DNA of 64,000 nt from Streptomyces cinnabarinus. Lineage in GTDB: Bacteria > Actinomycetota > Actinomycetes > Streptomycetales > Streptomycetaceae. Shown here one piece after another: positions 1 to 8,047 of the stretch. The position numbers and the translations under genes are program-made. The notes under the pieces were generated by a model that ran no database searches, was not told the DNA's origin, and worked only from the letters and a program-made list of their open reading frames with translations. Positions within the stretch are counted from its first letter, which is position 1. Each line of letters starts with the position of its first letter. The stretch spans positions 5,518,001 to 5,582,000 of the forward strand of contig NZ_CP114413.1 in assembly GCF_027270315.1 (NCBI RefSeq). The letters are read 5' to 3'.

Positions 1-2
1 CC

Positions 3-1424
3 CTGTCCAGCGCGCCCCGGACCGTCCCGGCGGTCCGCTCGCACACCCCGGCGCGCGGGCCCGGCTGGCGGCCGGTGCGCGGGGAGCGGGTGGTCGTGGG
101 GGACGCGGACCTGGCCGACGAGGGGCGGCTGCTCGCCCGGGAGCTGGGGCTGACCTACGCGGGCGAGAAGGACGACGTGCGGGCGGGCGACGTACGACTG
201 TCGCTCAACGACGACGAGGGCGCGGACCCGGAGTCCTACTCCCTGACCGTGCGCGGCGGGCGGGTGAACATCAGCGGGCCCGCCGACGCGGGCGTGTTCT
301 ACGGCACCCGCACCCTGAAGCAGACCGTGCACGCCGGGGGTACGGCGCCGGAGGGTGTCGTACGCGACGAGCCCGCGAAGCCGGTGCGCGGGTTCATGCT
401 GGACATCGCGCGCAAGAACTTCACGGCCGGCTGGATCGAGGACCGCGTCCGGGAGCTGGGCGATCTGAAGTTCAACCAGCTCGGACTGCACTTCTCCGAC
501 GACCAGGCGTTCCGGATCCAGTCCGACTCGCACCCCGAGATCGTCTCCGACCCGCATCTGACGAAGGCGGAGGTACGGCGGATCGTGGCGCTCGCCGCGG
601 AACGGCACATCACCGTCGTGCCCGAGATCGACTCGCCGGGGCATCTGGGCGCGGTCATCGCGGCCCATCCCGATCTGCAGCTGCGCAACGCCTCGGGCGC
701 GGCCACGCGCGGCGCGATCGACATCTCCAAGGACGAGTCCCACGAGATCGTCGACGATCTGCTGAACGAGTTCGCCGAGGTCTTCCCCGGCGGCCAGTGG
801 CACCTCGGCGGTGACGAGTACCAGGCGCTGACCGTGTCCGACCCGGAGGCGTCCTTCCCGCAGCTCGCGGCCGCCGCGCGGGCGGAGTTCGGCGCCGGGG
901 CGACCGTCGAGGACCTCGCGACCAGCTGGGTCAACGACCGCGCCGCCACCATGCGCGTCCACGACAAGACCGTGCGGGCCTGGAACGACGGCTTCTTCCG
1001 GGACACCTCCGTCACCGCGGACAAGGACATCCAGGTCGCCTACTGGACCGGCAAGGAGATCGGCGCCCGGCTGCCGGTGGAGTACCTGTCGGCGGGACGG
1101 CAGGTCATCAACTACAACGACGAGTTCCTCTACTACGTCCTCGGCCAGCCGCAGACCTTCGTCTACCCGACCGGTCAGCGCATCTACGAGCAGTGGACAC
1201 CCCGGGTCCTGCGCGGCACCGAGGCGGTCCCGGCGAAGTACGACGGCCAGATCCTCGGCGGGTCCTTCGCCGTCTGGTGCGACCTGGCGAACTCCCAGAC
1301 CCAGGACCAGGTGGCGGCGGGCATCCGCATGCCGCTGCGGGCGACCGTCGAGAAGCTCTGGAACCCGGGCACACCGCAGCGCTCGTGGGCGGACTTCACG
1401 GCCCTGGCCGACCGGCTCGGCTGA
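3..1424 (+). CDS. Secreted beta-N-acetylhexosaminidase, GH20 (5' end missing)
   Basis: The reading frame is open from the window edge, so the N-terminus, probably with a signal peptide, is cut off. A GTG at 75 is only an internal codon by this reading. The protein has the GH20 N-terminal alpha/beta subdomain, then a TIM barrel with FMLDIARKNF, LHFSDDQAFRI and PEIDSPGHLGAV. The catalytic Asp-Glu pair is in WHLGGDEY (about 795-818). GH20 enzymes remove terminal GlcNAc or GalNAc by substrate-assisted catalysis, and here the likely substrates are chitin oligomers or glycoconjugates outside the cell. The visible part is about 470 residues, against roughly 540 for Streptomyces homologues. Family assignment is firm; the exact substrate is inferred. 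Confidence 0.92.
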   Translation: MSSAPRTVPAVRSHTPARGPGWRPVRGERVVVGDADLADEGRLLARELGLTYAGEKDDVRAGDVRLSLNDDEGADPESYSLTVRGGRVNISGPADAGVFYGTRTLKQTVHAGGTAPEGVVRDEPAKPVRGFMLDIARKNFTAGWIEDRVRELGDLKFNQLGLHFSDDQAFRIQSDSHPEIVSDPHLTKAEVRRIVALAAERHITVVPEIDSPGHLGAVIAAHPDLQLRNASGAATRGAIDISKDESHEIVDDLLNEFAEVFPGGQWHLGGDEYQALTVSDPEASFPQLAAAARAEFGAGATVEDLATSWVNDRAATMRVHDKTVRAWNDGFFRDTSVTADKDIQVAYWTGKEIGARLPVEYLSAGRQVINYNDEFLYYVLGQPQTFVYPTGQRIYEQWTPRVLRGTEAVPAKYDGQILGGSFAVWCDLANSQTQDQVAAGIRMPLRATVEKLWNPGTPQRSWADFTALADRLG

Positions 1425-1518
1425 GCATCGCGTACGGATTGTCCGGTTCGGCTGCGAACGGGCGTACGGCTGTGGTGTATTCGGCCGGAGCCGAACCGAA
1501 CTGCCTGGGGGAACGGAC

Positions 1519-2019
1519 ATGGGCTACTGGGGGTACTTCGTCGTGGGGAGCGCCGAGCGGCCGCTCGCCGAGCTGGCCGCACTGGCGGGCGCGCCGGGCA
1601 TGACCCTGCGCCAGGAGGCGCCGGGGGGCTGGCAGGTCTGGGAGTACCCGAGCGGCGAGGGCGACGTCGGGAACATGCATGAACTCGCCCACCAGACCGG
1701 GGCGCCCGCGCTCTTCGGGTACGTCATGGACAGCGACTGCGCGGTGGTGGAGGCGGCGGGTCCGGAGAGCGGGGCGTGGACGACCTGCCTCGGCCGGGAC
1801 GCCATGGCGGGCCGGCTCGGCGCGGGGGAGGGGCTCTCCCTGGAGGACTACTTCCTCCAGCCGCGCGACGCCGCCGAGCGGGCCGTCGCCTGGGCAGCCG
1901 AGGCCGGGCACACCGTGGCCGCGGAAAGCCTGCTCGACGTGTTCGCCGCCGACCCCGACCCGCTGGCCGAAAACCTCTTCTTCCGGCTGCTCGACCGGCT
2001 CGCTGTGGTGCCCCTGTGA
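1519..2019 (+). CDS. Conserved hypothetical protein (166 aa)
   Basis: I do not recognise a named domain. The ATG is preceded by GGGGGA about 6 bases upstream, which supports the start. The protein is acidic, with no signal peptide or membrane segment. It begins MGYWGYFVVG, has a Trp-rich WQVWEYPSG segment and an internal ACVVE-like strand, and its C-terminal half is helical. The context (between the hexosaminidase and another small cytosolic unknown) gives no functional clue. It is likely a cytoplasmic lineage-specific protein of Streptomyces. Coding bias is typical for the window. Confidence 0.75.
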   Translation: MGYWGYFVVGSAERPLAELAALAGAPGMTLRQEAPGGWQVWEYPSGEGDVGNMHELAHQTGAPALFGYVMDSDCAVVEAAGPESGAWTTCLGRDAMAGRLGAGEGLSLEDYFLQPRDAAERAVAWAAEAGHTVAAESLLDVFAADPDPLAENLFFRLLDRLAVVPL

Positions 2020-2094
2020 CACTCCCGGGCCGTCGCACGCAGTTAGGGGAAGTGCGGGTTCCGTAAGGGAAGACCGCAGGCGAGGGAGGCGTGC

Positions 2095-2652
2095 ATGAGT
2101 CTGGTGGAGCTGATCGCTCGGGCGGACGAACGCGGACTGGCCGCCAGCGGGTTGGCTTGTTTGGATCGGTGTATACCCCTGCTGGGCGGTGACGACGAGC
2201 TGTTGCGGCCCCTGTGGGCCACCCTCAGCGAGGGCGGTGACCCCGGGCTGTGGGCCGAGCTCCTCGAACAGGCGCGCGGCAAGCTCGGCGACCCGGAGGG
2301 GTCGGAAGAGGACGAGGCGGCCGTCCTGGCCCGCCGAATGCTCGACGCGGCTCCGCCCGCACCGGCCGACACGGGGGTACGGGTCTGGGCCGACGCCTGC
2401 TCCGTCGCCTCCCTCCAGATCCACCGGCTGCTCGACGCGGCCGACGACGACGCACCGGTCGACGCCCGCCGCGAGGGCCGCACCGAGGGCATGCCACCGC
2501 TGGTCGCCGCCGAGCTGCGCCGCCAGATCACCGTCCTGGAACTCCTCGCCGGGCACGGCGCGGGCGGACTGCGTCCGGCGCTCGAGGTGTCCACCGAGGG
2601 GCGCCGGATCCTGCGCGCGGTGGTGTCGAGACGGGCGCGGGGCCGCAGTTGA
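2095..2652 (+). CDS. Conserved hypothetical protein (185 aa)
   Basis: The ATG has a good ribosome site (GAGGGAGG, spacing about 5). The protein is all-helical in appearance, Leu/Ala/Glu-rich and soluble. It opens with MSLVELIARADERGLAASGLACLDRC and has a repeated helical pattern like a HEAT or TPR scaffold, but no catalytic motif is visible. It follows the preceding unknown by 75 bases on the same strand, so the two may be co-transcribed. It ends 12 bases before the convergent DUF1877-type gene. Function unknown. Confidence 0.75.
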   Translation: MSLVELIARADERGLAASGLACLDRCIPLLGGDDELLRPLWATLSEGGDPGLWAELLEQARGKLGDPEGSEEDEAAVLARRMLDAAPPAPADTGVRVWADACSVASLQIHRLLDAADDDAPVDARREGRTEGMPPLVAAELRRQITVLELLAGHGAGGLRPALEVSTEGRRILRAVVSRRARGRS

Positions 2653-2664
2653 GCCGTACGCGCC

Positions 2665-3159
2665 TCATCTCATCAGCCACTTCACCACCGCGTCGCCGTA
2701 CTGGGCGGTCTGCGCGTAGAAGGCCCGCAGGTCCCGGTGGGCCGCGGCGAAGGCGCCGCGCACGTCCCGCTCGGCCTCCGGCATGCCGTAGGGACGCATC
2801 ACCTCCTCGCGGGCCCGCCCCCACAGCTCCTCGAAATCCGTCTTCGCCAGGTAGTCCGCGACCCGGCCGGCCTGGGCGGCGGTGAGCAGCAGGAACGGCG
2901 GCCGGGACGGATCGGGGTGGCCGACCGGGCGTCCGCCCAGCACCACATGCGTACGGGGGCCGTCCGGCGCCCGGTCCGGCGGGCTGCCCGCGTACAGCAG
3001 CTCGTGGTGCAGATACCCCTTGTCCAGCACCTCCTCGCGGTGCCTGCCGATCCGGTCCCGGACGGTGTCCCAGTCGTCGTCGAACAGTCGCCGGAACCAT
3101 GACGCGCTGTTGCGCAGCGCCGGAGGCGGCACCGCGCGCAGATGGAAGTACACGCTCAT
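2665..3159 (-). CDS. DUF1877 family protein
   Basis: The protein is 164 residues from the ATG at 3159. The frame stays open further upstream, but that extension is low-complexity and overlaps the promoter side of the neighbour. MSVYFHLRAVPPPALRNS matches the usual start of DUF1877 (YfbM-like) proteins, followed by LDKGYLHHELLYAG and a helical C-terminus. This family is cytosolic and of unknown function. It is divergent from the unknown gene at 3316 and convergent with the one ending at 2652. The start lacks a strong ribosome site, so a few residues of uncertainty remain. Confidence 0.75.
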   Translation of the reverse strand: MSVYFHLRAVPPPALRNSASWFRRLFDDDWDTVRDRIGRHREEVLDKGYLHHELLYAGSPPDRAPDGPRTHVVLGGRPVGHPDPSRPPFLLLTAAQAGRVADYLAKTDFEELWGRAREEVMRPYGMPEAERDVRGAFAAAHRDLRAFYAQTAQYGDAVVKWLMR

Positions 3160-3315
3160 CAGTGACTGGAGCGCATCGGAGCGCCCAGATGTCACACCCT
3201 CGTGCCGGGGTCTTCCTGTGACCGTCCTGAGGTGGAGGTGGGTCGGTCCTGCGCCGGTTGCGGGCAGTGCCCGGATCCGGGTGACGAAACCCGAGGTGGC
3301 CACGCTCTTGTCGAT

Positions 3316-3711
3316 GTGACGACAGTGACAGAGCAGCAGACCAGGCCCTCGGCTGCGGCGAAGCCGGTGCGATGGGCGGCGGACGCGGTTTCGACGATGC
3401 GCGAGGGGGCGCGGCTGCGCCTCGACTACTCGGCGCAGAGCCTGTGGCGGGTGGACCGGATGATCGACGACCTGCGCCGGGAGGGCACTCCGCAGGGCGC
3501 CGTGGAGGGCGTGCTGCGCGGACTCGGGGCGTACGCCGGTGAGGTGATAGTCCGGCAGACCGGCGCCGAGTGGTGGGCGTCCGGCGGTGAGCACTGGGTC
3601 CGTACGCCCGACGGCAAGCTGTGGGACCCGATGGAGGAGGCCCGCCGCTGCTTCGCCGGGGACGGCTCGTTGCGGCTGCTGTGCCGGGACGCGACCAGCG
3701 GGCTGAACTGA
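3316..3711 (+). CDS. Conserved hypothetical protein, paralogue of the gene at 6689
   Basis: The predicted product is 131 residues from GTG at 3316; GTG at 3325 is equally possible. Its core, RLRLDYSAQSLWRVDRMIDDL followed by GLGAYAGEVIVRQTGAEWW and TPDGKLWDPM, aligns closely with the protein encoded at 6689-7120. The pair therefore forms a small paralogous family flanking the large amidase. It has no signal peptide or membrane segment. The stop codon lies inside a 25-base-pair inverted repeat that serves as a terminator for this gene and for the convergent amidase gene. Function unknown. Confidence 0.75.
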   Translation: MTTVTEQQTRPSAAAKPVRWAADAVSTMREGARLRLDYSAQSLWRVDRMIDDLRREGTPQGAVEGVLRGLGAYAGEVIVRQTGAEWWASGGEHWVRTPDGKLWDPMEEARRCFAGDGSLRLLCRDATSGLN

Positions 3712-3758
3712 GACGGCCGGGGTCCCGCGCACCGCGCGGGACCCCGGCCGTCTCAGTT
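3706..3758. terminator. Bidirectional terminator, 25-bp perfect stem
   Basis: Arms 3706-3730 and 3734-3758 are perfectly complementary with a 3-base loop. It sits between convergent genes and includes the TGA stop of the upstream one. Its length is exceptional. Confidence 0.85.
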
Positions 3759-3772
3759 GGCTGCCGTCGCCG

Positions 3773-6454
3773 TTACGGCGCCAGCACCTGTCCGAGCCCG
3801 CCGTCGGTCGGGGTGCCGAGGGCGGTCTTGCTGTAGATCACCGAGTCGCCGTAGCCGAGGCCGGTGCTGTTGCTCGGGATGTGCAGCAGGACACCGTCGG
3901 TGCCGTCCTCGCCGTCGGCGCCGATCGTGAGGTCGGCGCGGCCGAAGCCGGACAGGTCGGTCAGCGACACGGACGTACCGAACAGGTCGCCCGCCTCCGC
4001 GGCGCCGGGGACGCTCGTGGTGTCCTGCGAGACCGCGATCGCGCCGGAGCCGGTCAGCCCGGTCGAGGAGCCCTTGACCAGGACCACGGTGCCCGCGTTG
4101 GCGTAGCTGACGCCGCTGCGGGTGAGGTCCTCGTTGCGGGCGCCGGTCAGGACGTCGGCGTAGCCGTCGGCGTCGAGGTCGCCGGCCGAGACGGAGATGC
4201 CGAAGGCGTCGCCGGACTCGTTGGCGCCGGGGACGCCCGCGGTGTCCTGGTGGATGACCTTCATGCCGGTCGTGGTGAAGCCGGTCGAGGTGCCGAACAG
4301 CATGGTGATCTGGCCGCCGGATATCGCGCCGGACTCGCTGGCGACCGGCTGGCCGATGACGAGGTCGTCGTAGCCGTTGCCGTTGAAGTCGCCGACCGCG
4401 ACGGACCGGCCGCCCTTGACCGACAGCACCCCGGCCTTGGTCAGGCCGTTCGCCGAGCCCGCGAAGCGGACGACCCGGCCGATGCCGCCGGTGTCCCGGT
4501 AGTTGAGGGCGACGTCGGAGTAGCCGTCCCGGTTGAAGTCGCCGGTCGCGGCGTCCAGGTAGGCGATCGCGCCGGTGGCGGTGGTGAGGGCGCCGTACGT
4601 CGTCGGACCGCCGGTCAGTCGGACGTTGTAGGAGCCGCCCTTGCCGGTGCCCGCGGAGAAGACGTCCGCCTTGCCGTCGCCGTTGAAGTCGCCGACGGTG
4701 ACGGCCGAACCGAGCTTGGCGCCGGCCGCGGTGACGCCCGTCGTGGTGTACGAGAACCCGGTGTTGAGAGCCGGGCCGTACATCACCGTGACCTGGCCGC
4801 GGTCGGCGTTGCCGCTGGTGTCGTCCTCGCCCGGCGAGCCGATCGCGAGGTCGGCGTGGCCGTCGCCGTTGACGTCGCCCCAGGCGGTCGCGGTGCCGAA
4901 GGCGTCACCGGACTCGGAGGTGCCGGGGACCCCGGCGCTGTTCTGGGTGAAGGCGATCCGGGACGCCGGGACGGGCCCGTCGACGCTGCCCGGGACCACG
5001 GTGACGCGGTTGGCCTTCGGGGTACCGGCGACCAGGTCGCTGACGCCGTCGCGGTTGACGTCGGTGGTGGCCAGGGCGTGCGAGATGCCCGGGGTCCTGG
5101 CGAGCGTGGCGATGCCGCTCAGCTTGGGGTACAGGTTGGCGCCGGGGCAGGCCGTGGCGTTGGTGTCCCGGTGGCCGAAGACGCGGGGGAGCGTGATCTG
5201 CTGCCCCTCGGCGATCTTGTTGCCGCTGTAGTTCAGCGGCGCCCGCGAGGTCAGCGTGACCTTCTCGGCCGGGTCGATGCCGTACATGCCGAACTTCCAG
5301 GCGACGACCCGCGCGATGGCGTCGAGGGCGGCCTTGGTGGGCTTGGCCGACTCGAAGTTGCCGATGTAGGAGATGCCGAGCGTGTCGGTGTTGAAACCGG
5401 CGTCGTGCGCGCCGGTCACCGGCAGGTCCATGCCGCCGCTGCGGCCCTCGAAGATCTGCCCGCACTTGTCGACGACGAAGTTGTAGCCGACATCGAAGTA
5501 GTCCTGGGCGAAGTGGGCCTGCTGGATGGTGCGCATCCGGGCCCGGGACTCCGCGCAGGACAGCGTGTTGTCGGTGTCGACGCCGGTGTGGTGGATGACG
5601 GCGGCCTTGATGTCGGTGCTGTAGCTCGGCGTGCCGTTGTAGTCCGTGGACGCGCCCCACTCGGCCTGCGTGATGACCGGCGGCTTGGCGACCGTGGAGG
5701 GGCGGGCCTCCGGGACCGTCGGGGTCGGCGTCGGCGTCGTCGTCGGTGAGCCCGAGGCGGTGGGCGACTCGGAGGTGGTCGCCGTCGGCGAGGCCGGGGC
5801 CGACTCGGTCGGCGTGGCGGACACGGTCTCCGTGGGCGAGCCGGTCGCGGAGGCCTCCGGCGGCGTCGCGGTCTCCGTCGGCGTCGGGGTCTCCGCCACG
5901 AACGCGGCCGGCTCGACGCCGCCCTCGGGGTCGGTGCCCGGGTCGAGCAGCTTGATGTCCATACCGGCGGGCTGGCCGCCGACCTCGGTGCCGTCGGCGT
6001 TCACCACCCGCACCTCGACGCCGTCGGACTCGCCGGTCCACACCGACTCGGTGCCGCCGCGCAGGGCGGACCGCTCGGCCTCCTTGCCGTCGGCCTGGCT
6101 GGGCTCCAGGACCAGCTCGCGCCACGGCGACCAGTCGCCGGTCTCGGTGTCCCGGGTGCGTACCTCGGGCGTGCCCTTGGTCCTCGCCTCGGGGTCGTCC
6201 CAGGTCACCACGACGGCGCTGAACTGCTCGGTGCCCCGTTTGCCGAGGCCCTTGCGGCCGCCGCCCTCGTTCTCCAGCTTCAGGGTGTGCACCGACGGCT
6301 CACGCTCGGCGGCCTTGTCGTCGGAGGGCGCGGACTGGCCCGCCATCGCATAAGTGACGACTCCCGCCCCGCTCAGGACGACCGCTCCGACGGTCAGCCA
6401 GGCCCGCCGTTTGAGACTGAGCGGCTTGTACGCATGGGTCCTACGAGGACTCAA
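3773..6454 (-). CDS. Exported N-acetylmuramoyl-L-alanine amidase (PGRP type) with FG-GAP repeats
   Basis: This 893-residue protein starts at TTG 6454, with a GGGGTGGGG stretch just upstream. Residues about 16-38 form an N-terminal hydrophobic signal or anchor after KRR. Residues about 190-255 are a Pro/Thr/Ser linker typical of wall-spanning proteins. Residues about 258-440 are an amidase_2/PGRP domain with zinc ligands in VIHHTG and in FGHRDTNATACPG. From about 460 to the end there are repeated FG-GAP/VCBS units (DVNRDGVSDL, DVNGDGHADL, DFNGDGKADV and similar) that fold as a beta-propeller. The likely role is cleavage of the lactyl-Ala bond of peptidoglycan at the cell surface, with the propeller binding a partner or the wall. 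Confidence 0.92.
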   Translation of the reverse strand: MSPRRTHAYKPLSLKRRAWLTVGAVVLSGAGVVTYAMAGQSAPSDDKAAEREPSVHTLKLENEGGGRKGLGKRGTEQFSAVVVTWDDPEARTKGTPEVRTRDTETGDWSPWRELVLEPSQADGKEAERSALRGGTESVWTGESDGVEVRVVNADGTEVGGQPAGMDIKLLDPGTDPEGGVEPAAFVAETPTPTETATPPEASATGSPTETVSATPTESAPASPTATTSESPTASGSPTTTPTPTPTVPEARPSTVAKPPVITQAEWGASTDYNGTPSYSTDIKAAVIHHTGVDTDNTLSCAESRARMRTIQQAHFAQDYFDVGYNFVVDKCGQIFEGRSGGMDLPVTGAHDAGFNTDTLGISYIGNFESAKPTKAALDAIARVVAWKFGMYGIDPAEKVTLTSRAPLNYSGNKIAEGQQITLPRVFGHRDTNATACPGANLYPKLSGIATLARTPGISHALATTDVNRDGVSDLVAGTPKANRVTVVPGSVDGPVPASRIAFTQNSAGVPGTSESGDAFGTATAWGDVNGDGHADLAIGSPGEDDTSGNADRGQVTVMYGPALNTGFSYTTTGVTAAGAKLGSAVTVGDFNGDGKADVFSAGTGKGGSYNVRLTGGPTTYGALTTATGAIAYLDAATGDFNRDGYSDVALNYRDTGGIGRVVRFAGSANGLTKAGVLSVKGGRSVAVGDFNGNGYDDLVIGQPVASESGAISGGQITMLFGTSTGFTTTGMKVIHQDTAGVPGANESGDAFGISVSAGDLDADGYADVLTGARNEDLTRSGVSYANAGTVVLVKGSSTGLTGSGAIAVSQDTTSVPGAAEAGDLFGTSVSLTDLSGFGRADLTIGADGEDGTDGVLLHIPSNSTGLGYGDSVIYSKTALGTPTDGGLGQVLAP

Positions 6455-6490
6455 CTACCCCACCCCTATGGAGATTGGACACAACAGCCA

Positions 6491-6505
6491 CACCTGTAAC
6501 AGGTG
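6491..6505. promoter_or_regulatory. 15-bp palindrome between divergent genes
   Basis: CACCTGT-A-ACAGGTG is a perfect 7+1+7 palindrome, 37 bases upstream of the amidase TTG in the divergent region shared with the gene at 6689. A regulator binding site is plausible; no protein can be named. Confidence 0.4.
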
Positions 6506-6688
6506 CACCCTCCATCCAGCGTTGGGTCAGGTTCAAACGTCACCCGGGCAAAAGGTTGTACGAACGTGTGTGATTTCTGTGTGTGAATGAGCACAGCCCC
6601 GGCCCGTGATGCTCCGGTGGCGAAATCCGCTGGATGCGATGGGGGGCCGAGAAGGCTCGCCCGTGGATCGAGCGGAGAGGTGGGGCCG

Positions 6689-7120
6689 ATGGGCCAGGTG
6701 GACGGACCGGTGCCGGGCGCGAGCGAGATGCGCGGGTACACGGCTGCCTTCGTCGCCCGGGTCACCGCCCGGAGCCGGCTGCCGCTCGACTACTCCGTGG
6801 CCAGCCTGCGGGTCGTCGACTTCCTCATCGACGGTCTGCGCAAGGGCGGCGCCGACCCCGACCGGGCCGGCGAGACGCTCTTCGGGCTCGGCGCGTACGT
6901 CGGCGAGGTGCTGGTCCGCCGGGCGGGCGCCCAGTGGGTCGACTACGACGACCGGCAGCGGGCCTACTTCGGCCAGCCGGTCGGCGTACGGATGCCGGAC
7001 GGCCGGGTCTGGAACCCGCTCGGCAAGGTCCGCAACCGGTTCGAGTCGGGCAGCCCGGAGGAATCCCTCCAGACCTTCTACCTGACGCTGCACGGCCGGG
7101 CACGGCGGGCCGTGGCATGA
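6689..7120 (+). CDS. Conserved hypothetical protein, paralogue of the gene at 3316
   Basis: The 143-residue product from ATG 6689 is preceded by GGAGAGG about 9 bases upstream. An in-frame ATG at 6587 would add 34 residues of poor quality. The core RLPLDYSVASLRVVDFLIDGL, GLGAYVGEVLVRRAGAQWV and RMPDGRVWNPLGKV matches the protein encoded at 3316-3711 along most of its length. It is soluble, with no export signal. It is divergent from the amidase, so the two paralogues bracket that gene. Function unknown; linkage to cell-wall metabolism is only suggested by position. Confidence 0.8.
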   Translation: MGQVDGPVPGASEMRGYTAAFVARVTARSRLPLDYSVASLRVVDFLIDGLRKGGADPDRAGETLFGLGAYVGEVLVRRAGAQWVDYDDRQRAYFGQPVGVRMPDGRVWNPLGKVRNRFESGSPEESLQTFYLTLHGRARRAVA

Positions 7121-7209
7121 GACGGATGGGGTGATGGCGCTTGCTGTGACACTTCTGTGAAGCCTGGCGCTGTTGACCGTGGGGGGCGTGGCAAGAGGCG
7201 GGCCGTGCC

Positions 7210-7875
7210 GTGCGGTGCGGGTCCGCCGTTAACTCGGCAGGACGAGGACAGTTCTTGGGCCAGGGAGCGGAACCCCGTCGCGGGCACGCGCACGACGGGG
7301 AGCTGGGTACGGCCGTGGCGCGGGCGCAGGAGGGCGATGAGACGGCCTTCGCGGTCGCCTACCGGATCGTGCAGCCCGGGCTCCTCGGCTATCTGCGCGG
7401 GATCGTCGGCGACGACGCCGAGGACGTGGCCTCCGACGCCTGGTTGGAGATAGCCCGCGACCTCGGCCGGTTCAAGGGCGACGGCGCGGGCTTCCGGGGG
7501 TGGAGCGCGACCATAGCCCGGCACCGGGCGCTGGACCATCTGCGACGGCAGCGGGTACGGCCCCGGGCGACGGCGACCGAGCAGGACGTACTCGACCTGC
7601 CCGGACCGCACAGCACGCACGAGCAGGCGTTGGAGTCCATCTCCACCGAGTACGCCCTGGAACTGGTCCGCGGGCTGCCGCGGGACCAGGCCGAGGCGGT
7701 GCTGCTGCGGGTGGTCGTCGGACTCGACGGCCCGGCCGCGGCCCGGGTCCTCGGCAAGCGCCCCGGCGCGGTGCGCACCGCCGCGTACCGGGGTCTGAAG
7801 CGCCTGGCCGTCCAGCTGGGCACGGAGGACGGTGTGACGGATGACGCCCCCCGGACGCTGGGGGAGTCGAAATGA
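7210..7875 (+). CDS. ECF RNA polymerase sigma factor (module 1)
   Basis: The sigma region 2 core spans AVARAQEGDETAFAVAYR through EDVASDAWLEIARDL and FRGWSATIARHRALDHLRR. Region 4 (DQAEAVLLRVVVGLDGPAAA...GAVRTAAYRGLKRL) carries the helix-turn-helix that reads the -35 element. The start is uncertain: GTG 7210 gives 221 residues, while TTG 7255 (after GGACGAGGACAG) aligns better with the paralogue at 9076. The two sigma factors are close relatives, and each is followed by a single-pass membrane protein, so this is a duplicated regulatory module. The -10/-35 sequence recognised cannot be deduced here. I recall homologues in this part of S. coelicolor without assigned targets. Confidence 0.9.
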   Translation: MRCGSAVNSAGRGQFLGQGAEPRRGHAHDGELGTAVARAQEGDETAFAVAYRIVQPGLLGYLRGIVGDDAEDVASDAWLEIARDLGRFKGDGAGFRGWSATIARHRALDHLRRQRVRPRATATEQDVLDLPGPHSTHEQALESISTEYALELVRGLPRDQAEAVLLRVVVGLDGPAAARVLGKRPGAVRTAAYRGLKRLAVQLGTEDGVTDDAPRTLGESK

Positions 7876-8047
7876 ACGGAGCGGGAAGCGCGGGCGTAGG
7901 ACAGGGGAGCGCCGCCCTCTCATCGGTCGCGGGAATCGCGTCGCCCCACCGGGGACACGCGGCCCGTACAGGCCCCATGGGCCACACAGGACCCACGGGG
8001 ACCATGAGCCCCGGGGCGGACAGGTCGGAACAGGAACGGAAACGGAC

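Noticed and set aside
3881..5749. 622-codon plus-strand frame across the amidase gene
   Set aside because: Composed of Gly/Val/Asp/Arg-biased low-complexity sequence produced by antisense of FG-GAP repeats; no domain, and the minus strand encodes a clear amidase.
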